In this document: in pieces, positions 37,230 to 45,487 of the stretch
Numbering within the stretch: the first letter of the stretch is position 1
How the letters are laid out: every line of letters starts with the position of its first letter
NCBI RefSeq assembly: GCF_020539505.1
Contig: NZ_JACDXW010000005.1
Coordinates: 1-64,000 of the forward strand
Direction: 5' to 3'
DNA from: Mesopusillimonas faecipullorum
Lineage (GTDB): Bacteria; Pseudomonadota; Gammaproteobacteria; Burkholderiales; Burkholderiaceae_B
Length of the DNA stretch: 64,000 nucleotides
Notes under the pieces: generated by a model
Databases searched by the model: none
Told to the model about the DNA's origin: nothing
What the model saw: the letters and a program-made list of their open reading frames with translations, nothing else
Translations under genes and position numbers: made by a program

Positions 37230-37718
37230 TCAGGCCGAGCTTTCCATATTATCCCTGATGCGGTTAAGCATATAGTGCAGCGTTTGCTGCTCTTCTTGGC
37301 TCAGGCCACCAACGGCTCGCACATAGATGCCCCAGGCCAGGGGCAATACGGCTTGGAACTGCCGCTTGCCGGCCTCTAGCAAATGAATCACCACCATACG
37401 CTGGTCGTGCTGACCCGGCTGCCTGACGATAAAACCGGCTTTTTCCATGACCATCAGGGCACGAGACAGTGTGGCCTGCTCAGCACCGGTCATGCGTGCC
37501 AATGCACTGACGCCAAGGCCATCCGTTTTTTCACATAGGAAGGCCAGCACACGCCAGTGCAGCAAGGTCATGCCGTGATCGCGCAACACAGGCAGGAAGT
37601 CGGCATTGAGCGCCGCCGTTGCCTGATTCAGCACGTACGGCATGAAGGTTTCATGCCCCAGATACGGTGGCGGCGCGTCTGGCAGCCAAGGCTGCTTCTG
37701 CGCGGAGGACTTCCCCAT
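37230..37718 (-). CDS. MarR family transcriptional regulator
   Basis: A 162-residue winged-helix protein (HWRVLAFLCEKTDGLGVSAL, ARMTGAEQATLSRALMVMEK, wing FIVRQPGQHDQRMVVIHL). MarR proteins are dimers that bind palindromes and are released by small ligands. The ATG at 37718 is chosen because AAAGGT lies about nine bases upstream; ATG at 37745 or TTG at 37760 are possible. It is the last gene of the seven-gene leftward operon, whose promoter region contains a perfect palindrome, so autoregulation is plausible. Confidence 0.9.
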   Translation of the reverse strand: MGKSSAQKQPWLPDAPPPYLGHETFMPYVLNQATAALNADFLPVLRDHGMTLLHWRVLAFLCEKTDGLGVSALARMTGAEQATLSRALMVMEKAGFIVRQPGQHDQRMVVIHLLEAGKRQFQAVLPLAWGIYVRAVGGLSQEEQQTLHYMLNRIRDNMESSA

Positions 37719-37764
37719 TTTTGATTTACCTTTCAGTGACGACATACGTACCGCGTGCAACAGA

Positions 37765-38574
37765 CTATCTGCCAGCCCGATCCGTTAGGCGCTGCACGTA
37801 GCCGACGGCACAGTTCAGCATCAAACCGAGCAAACATATCCATACCAATGGCACAAACATGTCGAGTGTACGATAGGCCCGCGCCGCAACCGTCAGCATA
37901 TGGCCCAGGCCGTCTGTGGAACCTATCATTTCGGCCAGGAACACGACGACGCAGGCAATCACCCCCGCCACGCGCACACCCGCCAAGATAGTAGGCAGAC
38001 TGGCAGGCAGCACGACTTTCCACAAGCAAGCCGTCCGGCTGGTTCCCGCTGCGCGGGCAGACCAGATCAGTTTGCGATCAACCGCGCAGGTAGCCGCCCA
38101 GGTCGCCATCAGCACCGGAAACAAGGCGTCGGCCACGACGAGCGCGATTTTAGAGGCATTTTCAAAACCCAGCACCAGCAAGAGCGCGGGATACAAAGCG
38201 ATCTTGGGAATAGGCGCCAGCAAACGCACGGCAGCATTAAGCAAAGAGGCCGCTACGCGAGACAAGCGCGCGCACAGCCCCAGCACCACGCCGGCAATGA
38301 CGGCTATGACCAGCCCTGCCAGAAGACGATAAAGCGTGATACCGAAGTTAAACCAGAACTCTTTTTGGCGCGCCAGTTCGACCATGCGCGCCGCAATGGC
38401 GCTGGGGGCCGGCAGAAGCTGCGGCTCTACCCAGCCCAGGCGGCACACCAGCTCCCAACACAACACCACGATGATGGGGGAAAGACAGCGACGCATGCCG
38501 GTGATAAAGCCTGCCCCCAGAAGCGGGCTGGTCCCACCCGGAGCCCGGGTCACTATGCTTGCATTTTGGCTCAT
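37765..38574 (-). CDS. ABC transporter permease (NitT/TauT type), second copy
   Basis: A 269-residue permease with six helices and the coupling loop SARAAGTSRTACLWKVVLPASLPTI, here given in part. It follows another permease gene by three bases. Two different permease genes next to one ATPase and one binding protein suggest a heterodimeric membrane core, unusual in this family, where one permease gene is the rule. Confidence 0.92.
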   Translation of the reverse strand: MSQNASIVTRAPGGTSPLLGAGFITGMRRCLSPIIVVLCWELVCRLGWVEPQLLPAPSAIAARMVELARQKEFWFNFGITLYRLLAGLVIAVIAGVVLGLCARLSRVAASLLNAAVRLLAPIPKIALYPALLLVLGFENASKIALVVADALFPVLMATWAATCAVDRKLIWSARAAGTSRTACLWKVVLPASLPTILAGVRVAGVIACVVVFLAEMIGSTDGLGHMLTVAARAYRTLDMFVPLVWICLLGLMLNCAVGYVQRLTDRAGR

Positions 38575-38577
38575 GCC

Positions 38578-39399
38578 TTACTCCAGCGCTTTATCAGAAG
38601 CCGTTGCGGAATCAGACCAATGCGTCAGCAGACGACGGATGATCTCGAACAGCCAATCCAGTACAAAACCCAGCACAGCCAGCACCAGGATGACCGTATA
38701 GACGGTGGCGTACTGCGCCATGTCCATAGAGGTGAAGAGCAGATTGCCCACCCCCTCTTGGCGAGCAATCATCTCGGACGACACCATGATGATGAGGGCC
38801 ATGACGATGCCTACGCGGCAACCGATCAGAATCTCGGGCAAGGCGGCCGGCAATACCACCTTGAACAGCCTGGCGACAGGCCCCATACCCATGGCACGCG
38901 CCGCCCACACCAGTTTTTCTTCGACACGATGCGCGCCTTGGTAGCTGTGATACAGCAGCGGCAAACTGACACCCAAGGCAATCACCAGAATTTTGGAGAA
39001 GCTGCCCAGCCCGAACCACAACATCAGTATGGGCATGAGAGCGGCTTTGGGCATGGGGTAAGCCAGCGTCACCAGCGGATAAAAAATATCGTAAATAAGC
39101 CGACTACGCGCCATGGCCAAACCCAGCGGCACCGCACACACCAAGGCCCAGGCATAGCCCGCAAACATACGTGCCAAAGACTGCAAAATGGCCCACAAGG
39201 CGGAGGGGTCCAACACAATGGCGGGCAGCTCGCGAATTGCCTCCCAGGGCCCTGGGAAAGAGCTGAACCCCAACCAACTGGAGGCGAGTGACCACGCCGC
39301 ACCCAGCAACACCACGACCGCGGCCAGCGCAGCGAGGGGCCGCTGAAAGGCCTCGCAACAGACTTGCACGGCCACTCGATATGAGGATGGGCGACTCAT
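38578..39399 (-). CDS. ABC transporter permease (NitT/TauT type), first copy
   Basis: A 273-residue six-helix permease with coupling loop ARAMGMGPVARLFKVVLPAA. Its sequence differs clearly from the neighbouring permease, so this is not a recent duplication. The ATG overlaps the ATPase stop by four bases. Confidence 0.92.
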   Translation of the reverse strand: MSRPSSYRVAVQVCCEAFQRPLAALAAVVVLLGAAWSLASSWLGFSSFPGPWEAIRELPAIVLDPSALWAILQSLARMFAGYAWALVCAVPLGLAMARSRLIYDIFYPLVTLAYPMPKAALMPILMLWFGLGSFSKILVIALGVSLPLLYHSYQGAHRVEEKLVWAARAMGMGPVARLFKVVLPAALPEILIGCRVGIVMALIIMVSSEMIARQEGVGNLLFTSMDMAQYATVYTVILVLAVLGFVLDWLFEIIRRLLTHWSDSATASDKALE

Positions 39400-40157
39400 A
39401 CTCGCTCCGCCACAAGAGAGTCTTCCAGCTGGATGATGAGATCCTGGTAGACAGGGTTACGCAGCAAGTCGGCACGCACCCGGGGCCGTGGCAAATCGAT
39501 GTCTACGATCTGCTTGACGGTACCGGGCGTCCCTCCCATGACCACCACACGGTCGGAAAGATAAACCGCCTCTTCCACACCATGCGTCACGAACAACACG
39601 GTATTGCCCAGTTGCTCCCACAAAGACAGCAATTCGGACTGCAGCGTCAGGCGTGTATGCGCATCCAGCGCACCGAAAGGTTCGTCCATCAACAATATAC
39701 GCGGCTCGTAAGCCAGCGTGCGAGCAATCGCCGCACGCTGGCGCATACCGCCTGAGAGCTCCTTGGGATAGAAGTCGGCGTATTTGCCCAGATTGACTTT
39801 CTCAAGCCAACCACGAGCTTTTTCTTCGGCCGGCTTCTTGGCCATCCCCTGCTGGCGTAAGCCATAGGCAACGTTGCTGAGCACGGTCTTCCAGGGAAAC
39901 AGCGCATACTCCTGAAAAACCGGGCCCCGGTCTGGCCCGGGCCCGGCAATGGGTTTGCCGTCAACAATGACCTGGCCCTGCGTCGCCTGCTCGAAACCGC
40001 CGACGATATACAGCAGCGTGCTCTTGCCGCAGCCGCTGGGACCAAGAATGGAAACGAACTGCCCATCCGGGACTTCCAGCCTAACGTTCTCTATAGCGGT
40101 GTGGCTGGTGCCACGCGCCGTGAGGAAGGTCTTTCCAAGTTGCTCTATAACGATCAT
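39396..40157 (-). CDS. ABC transporter ATPase (TauB/SsuB-like)
   Basis: A 253-residue ATPase with Walker A GPSGCGKST, Q-loop VFQEYALFPWKTV, signature LSGGMRQRAAIARTLA, Walker B ILLMDEPFGALDA and H-loop LFVTHGVEEAVYL. The FPW after the Q-loop fits the nitrate/taurine/sulfonate importer group. It overlaps the binding-protein stop and the next permease start by four bases each. Confidence 0.94.
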   Translation of the reverse strand: MIVIEQLGKTFLTARGTSHTAIENVRLEVPDGQFVSILGPSGCGKSTLLYIVGGFEQATQGQVIVDGKPIAGPGPDRGPVFQEYALFPWKTVLSNVAYGLRQQGMAKKPAEEKARGWLEKVNLGKYADFYPKELSGGMRQRAAIARTLAYEPRILLMDEPFGALDAHTRLTLQSELLSLWEQLGNTVLFVTHGVEEAVYLSDRVVVMGGTPGTVKQIVDIDLPRPRVRADLLRNPVYQDLIIQLEDSLVAERV

Positions 40158-41134
40158 GGTAACGGTGCCATCAGGTCGGTTCGAACAAAATCTTTGACAT
40201 CCACGCGTTTGGAAAGAAACCCGCCTTCGTGTTGTAAATCCAGCGTCTTCTGAATGGCGTCCAGATCGGGTTTCATGCCGGCTGGGTGAGCGAAGTCAGC
40301 CTTGGTAAACAGATAGCGTCCCAACAAGGCTTCGGGCGCCTTGGTCACTTCGGAGGCAACGGTTACAGCCAGCTTGGGATCTTTCAGCAGATAGTCCATC
40401 GCGCGCTCGAGGTCTCGGACATAAGCCTTGACGACTTCCGGATGCTCCTCTGCATAGCTTTGGTTGCAAGCATCGAAAATCTGTACCGTGGGCGACTGCA
40501 CCTCGGAGAGGGCAAACAGCTTGCGCACGTCTCCTTTTTCTTCAGCCAACAGCGCAAACGGCTGCACCAATGGGCCTGCATCGACCCGTCCCGAACGTAT
40601 GGCATCAGCCGATGCCGGGAAGCCGGTTTCTACGATTTTGACGTCCTTTTCGGGGTCAAGACCGTTCTTTTTCAGCCAAAGTATCATCTGGAAGTACACG
40701 CCCGAGCCATAGGCGTTGGTGCCTATGACCTTGCCTTTCAGGTCTTGCGCAGACTTGATGGGGCTGTCGGCCTTGACTGCCCAATAGGGGGAAAAGTAAC
40801 CCGGCTCTTCGTGGGCGTGCTGCGCAATGATGTAGCTTTTGAGCCCGCTTTCGATGAAACCCTGGGCCATGGAAAGCGGCGCCATGGTGGCGCAATCGAG
40901 CACATTGGCGCGCATGGCCTGAACCATGGGCGACGTGCCTTGAAACTGCGTCCATTTGATCTGATACGTCTTACCCAAATCAGGGAAGAGCTCGGGACGT
41001 TTCATCATGAGGTACTTCGCCTCTTCAGCGGGTATCGTCCAGCCTACCCGCAAAGTGGGTACTTCTTGCGCCTGGGCAACCGCTGCCAGACTTGTCATTC
41101 CCGCCACAACCAACCACATCTTGCATGTCTTCAT
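40154..41134 (-). CDS. ABC transporter substrate-binding protein (TauA/SsuA-like)
   Basis: A 326-residue precursor with signal peptide MKTCKMWLVVAGMTSLAAVA and mature start near QEVPTLRVGWTIP. It has the two-lobe NMT1/SsuA fold (DLKGKVIGTNAYGSGVYFQMILWLKKNGLDP in pieces; SGRVDAGPLVQPFA). GGAG precedes the ATG, which lies two bases after the dehydrogenase stop. The ligand is unknown; enzyme neighbours suggest an opine-like or N-substituted amino acid, or a related acid. Confidence 0.91.
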   Translation of the reverse strand: MKTCKMWLVVAGMTSLAAVAQAQEVPTLRVGWTIPAEEAKYLMMKRPELFPDLGKTYQIKWTQFQGTSPMVQAMRANVLDCATMAPLSMAQGFIESGLKSYIIAQHAHEEPGYFSPYWAVKADSPIKSAQDLKGKVIGTNAYGSGVYFQMILWLKKNGLDPEKDVKIVETGFPASADAIRSGRVDAGPLVQPFALLAEEKGDVRKLFALSEVQSPTVQIFDACNQSYAEEHPEVVKAYVRDLERAMDYLLKDPKLAVTVASEVTKAPEALLGRYLFTKADFAHPAGMKPDLDAIQKTLDLQHEGGFLSKRVDVKDFVRTDLMAPLP

Positions 41135-41136
41135 TG

Positions 41137-42141
41137 TTAGACTCCTTGTGCTGCGTTGGCAGAAACGCGGCGGCTCAGGCCAAAGTGTCTGGACATCGCC
41201 AGAACCCGTGCCAGGACGTCGCGCCGATAAGCTTCCAAATCCTTGTTTTCGTATGAGTGAAACCCTTGCTGGGAGCGCAAGCCGTTACGCCCGTCGTGCA
41301 TATAGCGTTCAACGATCTCGGGGGCGGAAAACCGCGCCGGATCAAGCGTGTCGGCCAGGTATCGGCTGGCGTAGAACAAGATATCGTTGCCACCGAAATC
41401 TATGAATTCCAGTACGCCTATGGCAGCGAAGCGAAAGCCCAGTCCGTAGCGCGTTGCCAAGTCTATTTGCTCGGCTGTTGCGACGCCCTCTTCCACCATG
41501 CGCGCCGCCTCGTTCATGACCAGGGTTTGCAGTCGAGGCACGATATAGCCCGGGCTGCAAGCACACTCTACCGGCACCTTGCCTATGCTGGTCAGGTCGT
41601 CACGCAAACGCTTGACGGCATCAGGGCTGGTACCCGGATGCGCGCTGATTTCCACGAGGGGGATCAGGTAGGCGGGGTTCAACCAATGCGCATTCATGAA
41701 CCGCTCGGGATGCGTGATCATGGGTGACAAGTCGGAAGCCAACATGGTGGAGGTGGTAGATGCCACCAAGGCATCCGGCGCCGCCAACTGCCCCAAACGG
41801 CCCAATGCGTCGCGCTTGGCTTCCAGCGTTTCGGGCACGGCTTCGTATATGAGTCGCGCTGCCGCCAGAACCGGTTCGGCCTCTTGCAAACGACAAAGCT
41901 GGATATTTTCCAGGCAGGCTTGCACATCTTCGGCAGGCAAGGCGTCCAGGTCGGCCAGCTGCCGCAGCGTAAGCAGCATCTCGGCCTGCGCTTCTTGTTG
42001 CAGCTTTTGCCAAGCCTCGTCGGTTCTGGCTTTGAAATCAATGACAGTCACTGCCTGCCCGCTGAGCGCATAGGCCAGGGCGATGCCGCGCCCCATACGG
42101 CCCGCCCCTAAGGCGGCAACCTTAGCCGTCACCGCATTCAT
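41137..42141 (-). CDS. 3-hydroxyacyl-CoA-dehydrogenase-like NAD enzyme
   Basis: A 334-residue two-domain dehydrogenase with N-terminal Rossmann motif VAALGAGRMGRGIALAYALS, the catalytic-His region RFMNAHWLNPAYLIPLVEI, and C-terminal dimerisation domain (CSPGYIVPRLQTLVMNEAARMVEEG, RYGLGFRFAAIGVLEFIDFGG in part). The NPAYLIPLVEI form is like carnitine or L-gulonate dehydrogenases rather than fatty-acid HADs, suggesting a non-CoA hydroxy acid. Coupled to the opine-dehydrogenase-like gene by ATGA. Confidence 0.88.
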   Translation of the reverse strand: MNAVTAKVAALGAGRMGRGIALAYALSGQAVTVIDFKARTDEAWQKLQQEAQAEMLLTLRQLADLDALPAEDVQACLENIQLCRLQEAEPVLAAARLIYEAVPETLEAKRDALGRLGQLAAPDALVASTTSTMLASDLSPMITHPERFMNAHWLNPAYLIPLVEISAHPGTSPDAVKRLRDDLTSIGKVPVECACSPGYIVPRLQTLVMNEAARMVEEGVATAEQIDLATRYGLGFRFAAIGVLEFIDFGGNDILFYASRYLADTLDPARFSAPEIVERYMHDGRNGLRSQQGFHSYENKDLEAYRRDVLARVLAMSRHFGLSRRVSANAAQGV

Positions 42142-43217
42142 GACTGCCGCCCGTTATGCATGAGCGCCTGCATGGCGTCGGGCGACAATTGCGCCAGCCC
42201 CAAGCCACCCAGCGTGCGCTCGGATTCGCGTAGATCACGCCCCAAAATGGCCCCGGCTATGGCCAACAGGCCTTTGGCAACGGGCGCATCGCATCGCGCC
42301 CAGTCGGCTACCGAAGCCAGGAAGGCCAGACCCATTACCGTGTCTTCCATCATGTAGCGGTGCGTATGCAAATCGATATGCTCACGCCAGTCGCCGCTAT
42401 CTACCAGCTTTTTGTGGGAATCGCCGTACATCCATTGGTCGTTCTCGTAGTGATCGGACAGCGGGAAGTGAGGCGCCGAATAACCTATGGCTTCACGGAT
42501 GGCGATGCGCTCGTTGTCGAGTTTGGACGTAACGGCACGCACTGCCGGCTGGGTGCCTTCGTTGTGAATATCCCATTCGGGGAAATGCTGCAAAGGCGCC
42601 GCATTCATGAGGATGAGCGGGGGGTGAATGATGGGGCCGGCATTCATCAAAGCACCCGACAAGGCATCTTCGCAAGGCTCGATGACGGGGAAGGCCTGCA
42701 ATATGACCTTATAGGCATGCTGTGCATTAGAAGCGGGATAAACCCCAGTGGGCAAACGCGTGGCGCGCATGGTGATGGCGATGGTATTGGCGCCGTGCTT
42801 GCGCGTCAGCCAAGGCAAGGTGCCGGTTTCAGCCCAGCTGACCTTGGCGTGGTTGCCCTGCTCGCGCACAATTTCGCTCATCACATACGAACCGAATGTG
42901 CCGGGCGGCAGAAACACGACCTGCCCGTCTTGCAGATGCGGTGCCATCGCACGGGCGATATCGGCTTGAGCAGTAGCGGGGGAAGGAATGAGGATGAGTT
43001 CGGCGCCGCGCACGGCTTCACCGATATCAGTGGTGGGTCGGGCAATGCGAATGGCGCGCTCACCCTTTTCATCTTTGATGGTGATGGTGGAAGATTCCAG
43101 CACTGGCAGGAAAGCTTGGGCATCGCGCCGCCAAAGCCTAACGCTGTGCCCTTGTTCGGACAAATCAGCTGCCGCTGCGTAGCACCCGTGGCCACCCCCC
43201 AAAACTGCAATTTCCAT
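42138..43217 (-). CDS. NAD/NADP octopine/nopaline dehydrogenase family protein
   Basis: A 359-residue two-domain dehydrogenase. The N-terminal nucleotide-binding fold starts MEIAVLGGGHGCYAAAADLS, and the C-terminal domain contains the family region GALMNAGPIIHPPLILMNAA with the conserved asparagine and histidine. Family members join or split an amino acid and a keto acid. First gene of the seven-gene operon, with GGAGA before its ATG. Next to an importer, the oxidative (catabolic) direction is more likely than synthesis; this is inference. Confidence 0.9.
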   Translation of the reverse strand: MEIAVLGGGHGCYAAAADLSEQGHSVRLWRRDAQAFLPVLESSTITIKDEKGERAIRIARPTTDIGEAVRGAELILIPSPATAQADIARAMAPHLQDGQVVFLPPGTFGSYVMSEIVREQGNHAKVSWAETGTLPWLTRKHGANTIAITMRATRLPTGVYPASNAQHAYKVILQAFPVIEPCEDALSGALMNAGPIIHPPLILMNAAPLQHFPEWDIHNEGTQPAVRAVTSKLDNERIAIREAIGYSAPHFPLSDHYENDQWMYGDSHKKLVDSGDWREHIDLHTHRYMMEDTVMGLAFLASVADWARCDAPVAKGLLAIAGAILGRDLRESERTLGGLGLAQLSPDAMQALMHNGRQS

Positions 43218-43581
43218 GTGTCGTCTCCGTGATTTGCACCTGGGAAACCGAGATTCGGCCCACCTGGTGACCTGTCCCGCCAGCCGCCTGCGCCGTATTG
43301 CTCAGGCAAGCTCACACCTGCTCAGCGCAGGAGAGCGCTGGACCGCAATTTTTTATATGCACTTGCATATATATCCATACTAAGGAATGAAATCGGGCTG
43401 CACAAGGCATTTATTGACGGGGTTTTCCCTAGACTTTCTGCGTCGGGCGATTTTGCAGGCAAGGCTGATCCGGGCTAGTCAGACACATCTGCGGAAGATG
43501 AGTTTTCCGTACTAAAATCCGGGGCACACCGTTGCCTGACGTGGCTTAGCGGGTATCTTCACAAACCTTGCAGGAACTTGC
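43218..43581. other. Divergent regulatory region between the opine operon and TRAP genes
   Basis: A 364-base gap without genes. It holds the 18-bp palindrome at 43354-43371 and must contain promoters for both the leftward opine-type operon and the rightward TRAP genes. I could not identify convincing -35/-10 pairs for either. The TRAP gene start has AGGAA seven bases upstream. Confidence 0.6.
43354..43371. promoter_or_regulatory. Perfect 18-bp palindrome, probable MarR operator
   Basis: TATATGCACTTGCATATA: two eight-base arms, TATATGCA and TGCATATA, around CT. It lies 137 bases upstream of the first gene of the operon that ends with a MarR-type regulator. MarR dimers typically bind 16-20 bp palindromes of this kind. 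The partner could instead be another dimeric regulator. Confidence 0.55.
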
Positions 43582-44121
43582 ATGGAACCTCTTCCTCAAC
43601 AAGAAACCGAAAGCGCTCAGCGGCCCAAAACGCCTGCTGCCCGCGCTTATTACTGCCTGGTGACAGCCTGCGGCGTAGTCGCCGCAGTACTGTTCGGGCT
43701 TATGGCATTACTCGTCTGTCTAGACGTCGTCATGCGCAACCTCAGCAACCATTCCATTCCTTGGTCGGTTGAAATGACCGAATACATGCTTATGGTCGCG
43801 GCATTCCTGGCAGCGCCTTGGCTGGCCTACACCAACGACCACATCCGCGTGGACGTTCTGGTGCGTGGCTTGCCCCCCTGCGGTCGCAAGGCGGCAGACG
43901 TCATCGGCAATCTGATCTGTCTGGTCATCAGTTTGATATTGGCCTACGAAAGCATCAAAAGCCTGATCAGCAATGCCGAGCAAGGCAGCATGGTGTTCAA
44001 GGTCTTGATCTTCCCTGAGTGGTGGCTAGCCATCCCCATCACCATCAGTTTCATTCTGCTGTCGGTCGAGTTCATACGCCGGCTATTTGTCAGCAGCCCC
44101 ACCGCTGAAGGAGCCGCGTGA
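43582..44121 (+). CDS. TRAP transporter small permease subunit (DctQ family)
   Basis: A 179-residue four-helix membrane protein with the DctQ features RNLSNHSIPWSVEMTEYMLM and LAAPWLAYTNDHIRVDVLV. A polar N-terminal tail of about 25 residues precedes the first helix. It overlaps the large subunit gene by ATGA. No DctP gene is adjacent on either side. Confidence 0.93.
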   Translation: MEPLPQQETESAQRPKTPAARAYYCLVTACGVVAAVLFGLMALLVCLDVVMRNLSNHSIPWSVEMTEYMLMVAAFLAAPWLAYTNDHIRVDVLVRGLPPCGRKAADVIGNLICLVISLILAYESIKSLISNAEQGSMVFKVLIFPEWWLAIPITISFILLSVEFIRRLFVSSPTAEGAA

Positions 44122-45437
44122 TGGAATGGTATATGGCTTTTGGCGTGCTGCTAGGCACGCTGTTTGTACTCATGCTGTTAAGCGTACCGGTTGCATTCGC
44201 TTTTCTGGGCGTCAACCTGGTCGGCGCCTGGCTCTTCATGGGCGGTGAAGCCGGCCTGGGCCAATTGGTGCGCAACTCCATCCAATCAGTCAGCAGCTTT
44301 TCACTGACGCCAATTCCGCTGTTCGTATTGATGGGCGAAGTTCTGTTCTTCACCGGCGTGGCCTATCGGGCCATTGCTGCTGTCGAACAAATGATTGCCA
44401 AGGTTCCCGGTCGCCTTTCCATCGTGTCGGTGCTGGGGGGCACAGTGTTCGCCACACTGTCCGGCTCTACTATCGCCAACACGGCGATGATGGGCGGTAC
44501 CCTAATGCCCGAGATGCTCAAGCGGGGTTACGCGCCCGGCATCGCCATGGGTCCCATTATGGCCGTTGGCGGCATTGCCATGCTGGTACCACCGTCGGCT
44601 CTGGCCGTCATGCTGGGCAGCCTGGCCGGCATTTCCATCTCTCAGCTCCTTATCGGTGGGGTCATTCCCGGCTTCTTGCTAGCCGTATTGTTCTTGGCCT
44701 ATGTGGTCATACGCTGCAAGCTGTCGCCCGAACTCATCCCTCAAGATGAAGAAGGCCAGTTTGCTTCGGGCTGGGAGCGCTGGCGCCCCTTCGTCGTCGA
44801 CGTCTTGCCTTTGTTCGGCATCTTCGTTGCCGTAGTGGGCAGTATGCTGGCCGGGTTGGCTTCGCCTACAGAATCCGCCGCTATCGGTGCGGTCGCCTCC
44901 GTCATTGCCACTATCTGCTATCGCTCATTCACCTGGGCAGCGCTATACCAGTCATTGATGGCAACGGCACGGGTATCCGTCATCATCCTGTTCGTGTTGA
45001 TCGCATCGACGACCTTCTCGCAACTGCTCAGCTTCTCGGGCGCTACTACGGGCTTGCTGCGCATCATTGGCCAGTACGATCTGTCGCCCATGTTGCTGGT
45101 GATCGGCATGTTGGTGATTCTGCTGATTTTGGGCGCTGTCATTGACCAAATCAGCATGATGATGATCACCCTGCCGTTCTTCATGCCTTTGGCCAACGCT
45201 GCCGGCGTAGACCCCATCTGGCTGGGTGTGATGATGCTGCTGGCCATGGAAATCGGCTTGTTGACACCGCCATTCGGCTTACTGTGCATGGTCATGCAAA
45301 GTGTGGCGCCACCCAGTATCCGGCTCACGCAAATCTATGCTTCGGTCATCCCTTTCATCATTATCGAAATCGCGATGCTGGGCTTTATTCTGCTGGTACC
45401 TTGGCTGGCGGTGGGTCTACCTAATATGACCCGCTAA
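44118..45437 (+). CDS. TRAP transporter large permease subunit (DctM family)
   Basis: A 439-residue, roughly 12-helix sodium-coupled permease. Family blocks include TVFATLSGSTIANTAMMGGTL, GGIAMLVPPSALAVMLGSLAG and LTPPFGLLCMVMQSVAP. With DctQ it forms the membrane part of a tripartite transporter for organic acids. A strong terminator follows directly, so the unit is complete without a binding protein. Confidence 0.94.
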   Translation: MMEWYMAFGVLLGTLFVLMLLSVPVAFAFLGVNLVGAWLFMGGEAGLGQLVRNSIQSVSSFSLTPIPLFVLMGEVLFFTGVAYRAIAAVEQMIAKVPGRLSIVSVLGGTVFATLSGSTIANTAMMGGTLMPEMLKRGYAPGIAMGPIMAVGGIAMLVPPSALAVMLGSLAGISISQLLIGGVIPGFLLAVLFLAYVVIRCKLSPELIPQDEEGQFASGWERWRPFVVDVLPLFGIFVAVVGSMLAGLASPTESAAIGAVASVIATICYRSFTWAALYQSLMATARVSVIILFVLIASTTFSQLLSFSGATTGLLRIIGQYDLSPMLLVIGMLVILLILGAVIDQISMMMITLPFFMPLANAAGVDPIWLGVMMLLAMEIGLLTPPFGLLCMVMQSVAPPSIRLTQIYASVIPFIIIEIAMLGFILLVPWLAVGLPNMTR

Positions 45438-45451
45438 GCACTTAGCTTAGT

Positions 45452-45487
45452 AAACGGGGCGCCCTCATTTGGGCGCCCCGTTTTTTT
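45452..45487. terminator. Strong bidirectional terminator between dctM-like and clsB
   Basis: AAACGGGGCGCCC and GGGCGCCCCGTTT form a perfect 13-bp stem with loop TCATTT, followed by seven T on the plus strand. On the minus strand the stem overlaps the end of clsB and is followed by TTTACTAAG. Confidence 0.9.

Noticed and set aside
37900-39291. 463-codon open frame on the plus strand, rich in Gln, His and Arg
   Set aside because: Antisense to the two ABC permeases; the odd composition is what the complement of hydrophobic codons produces.
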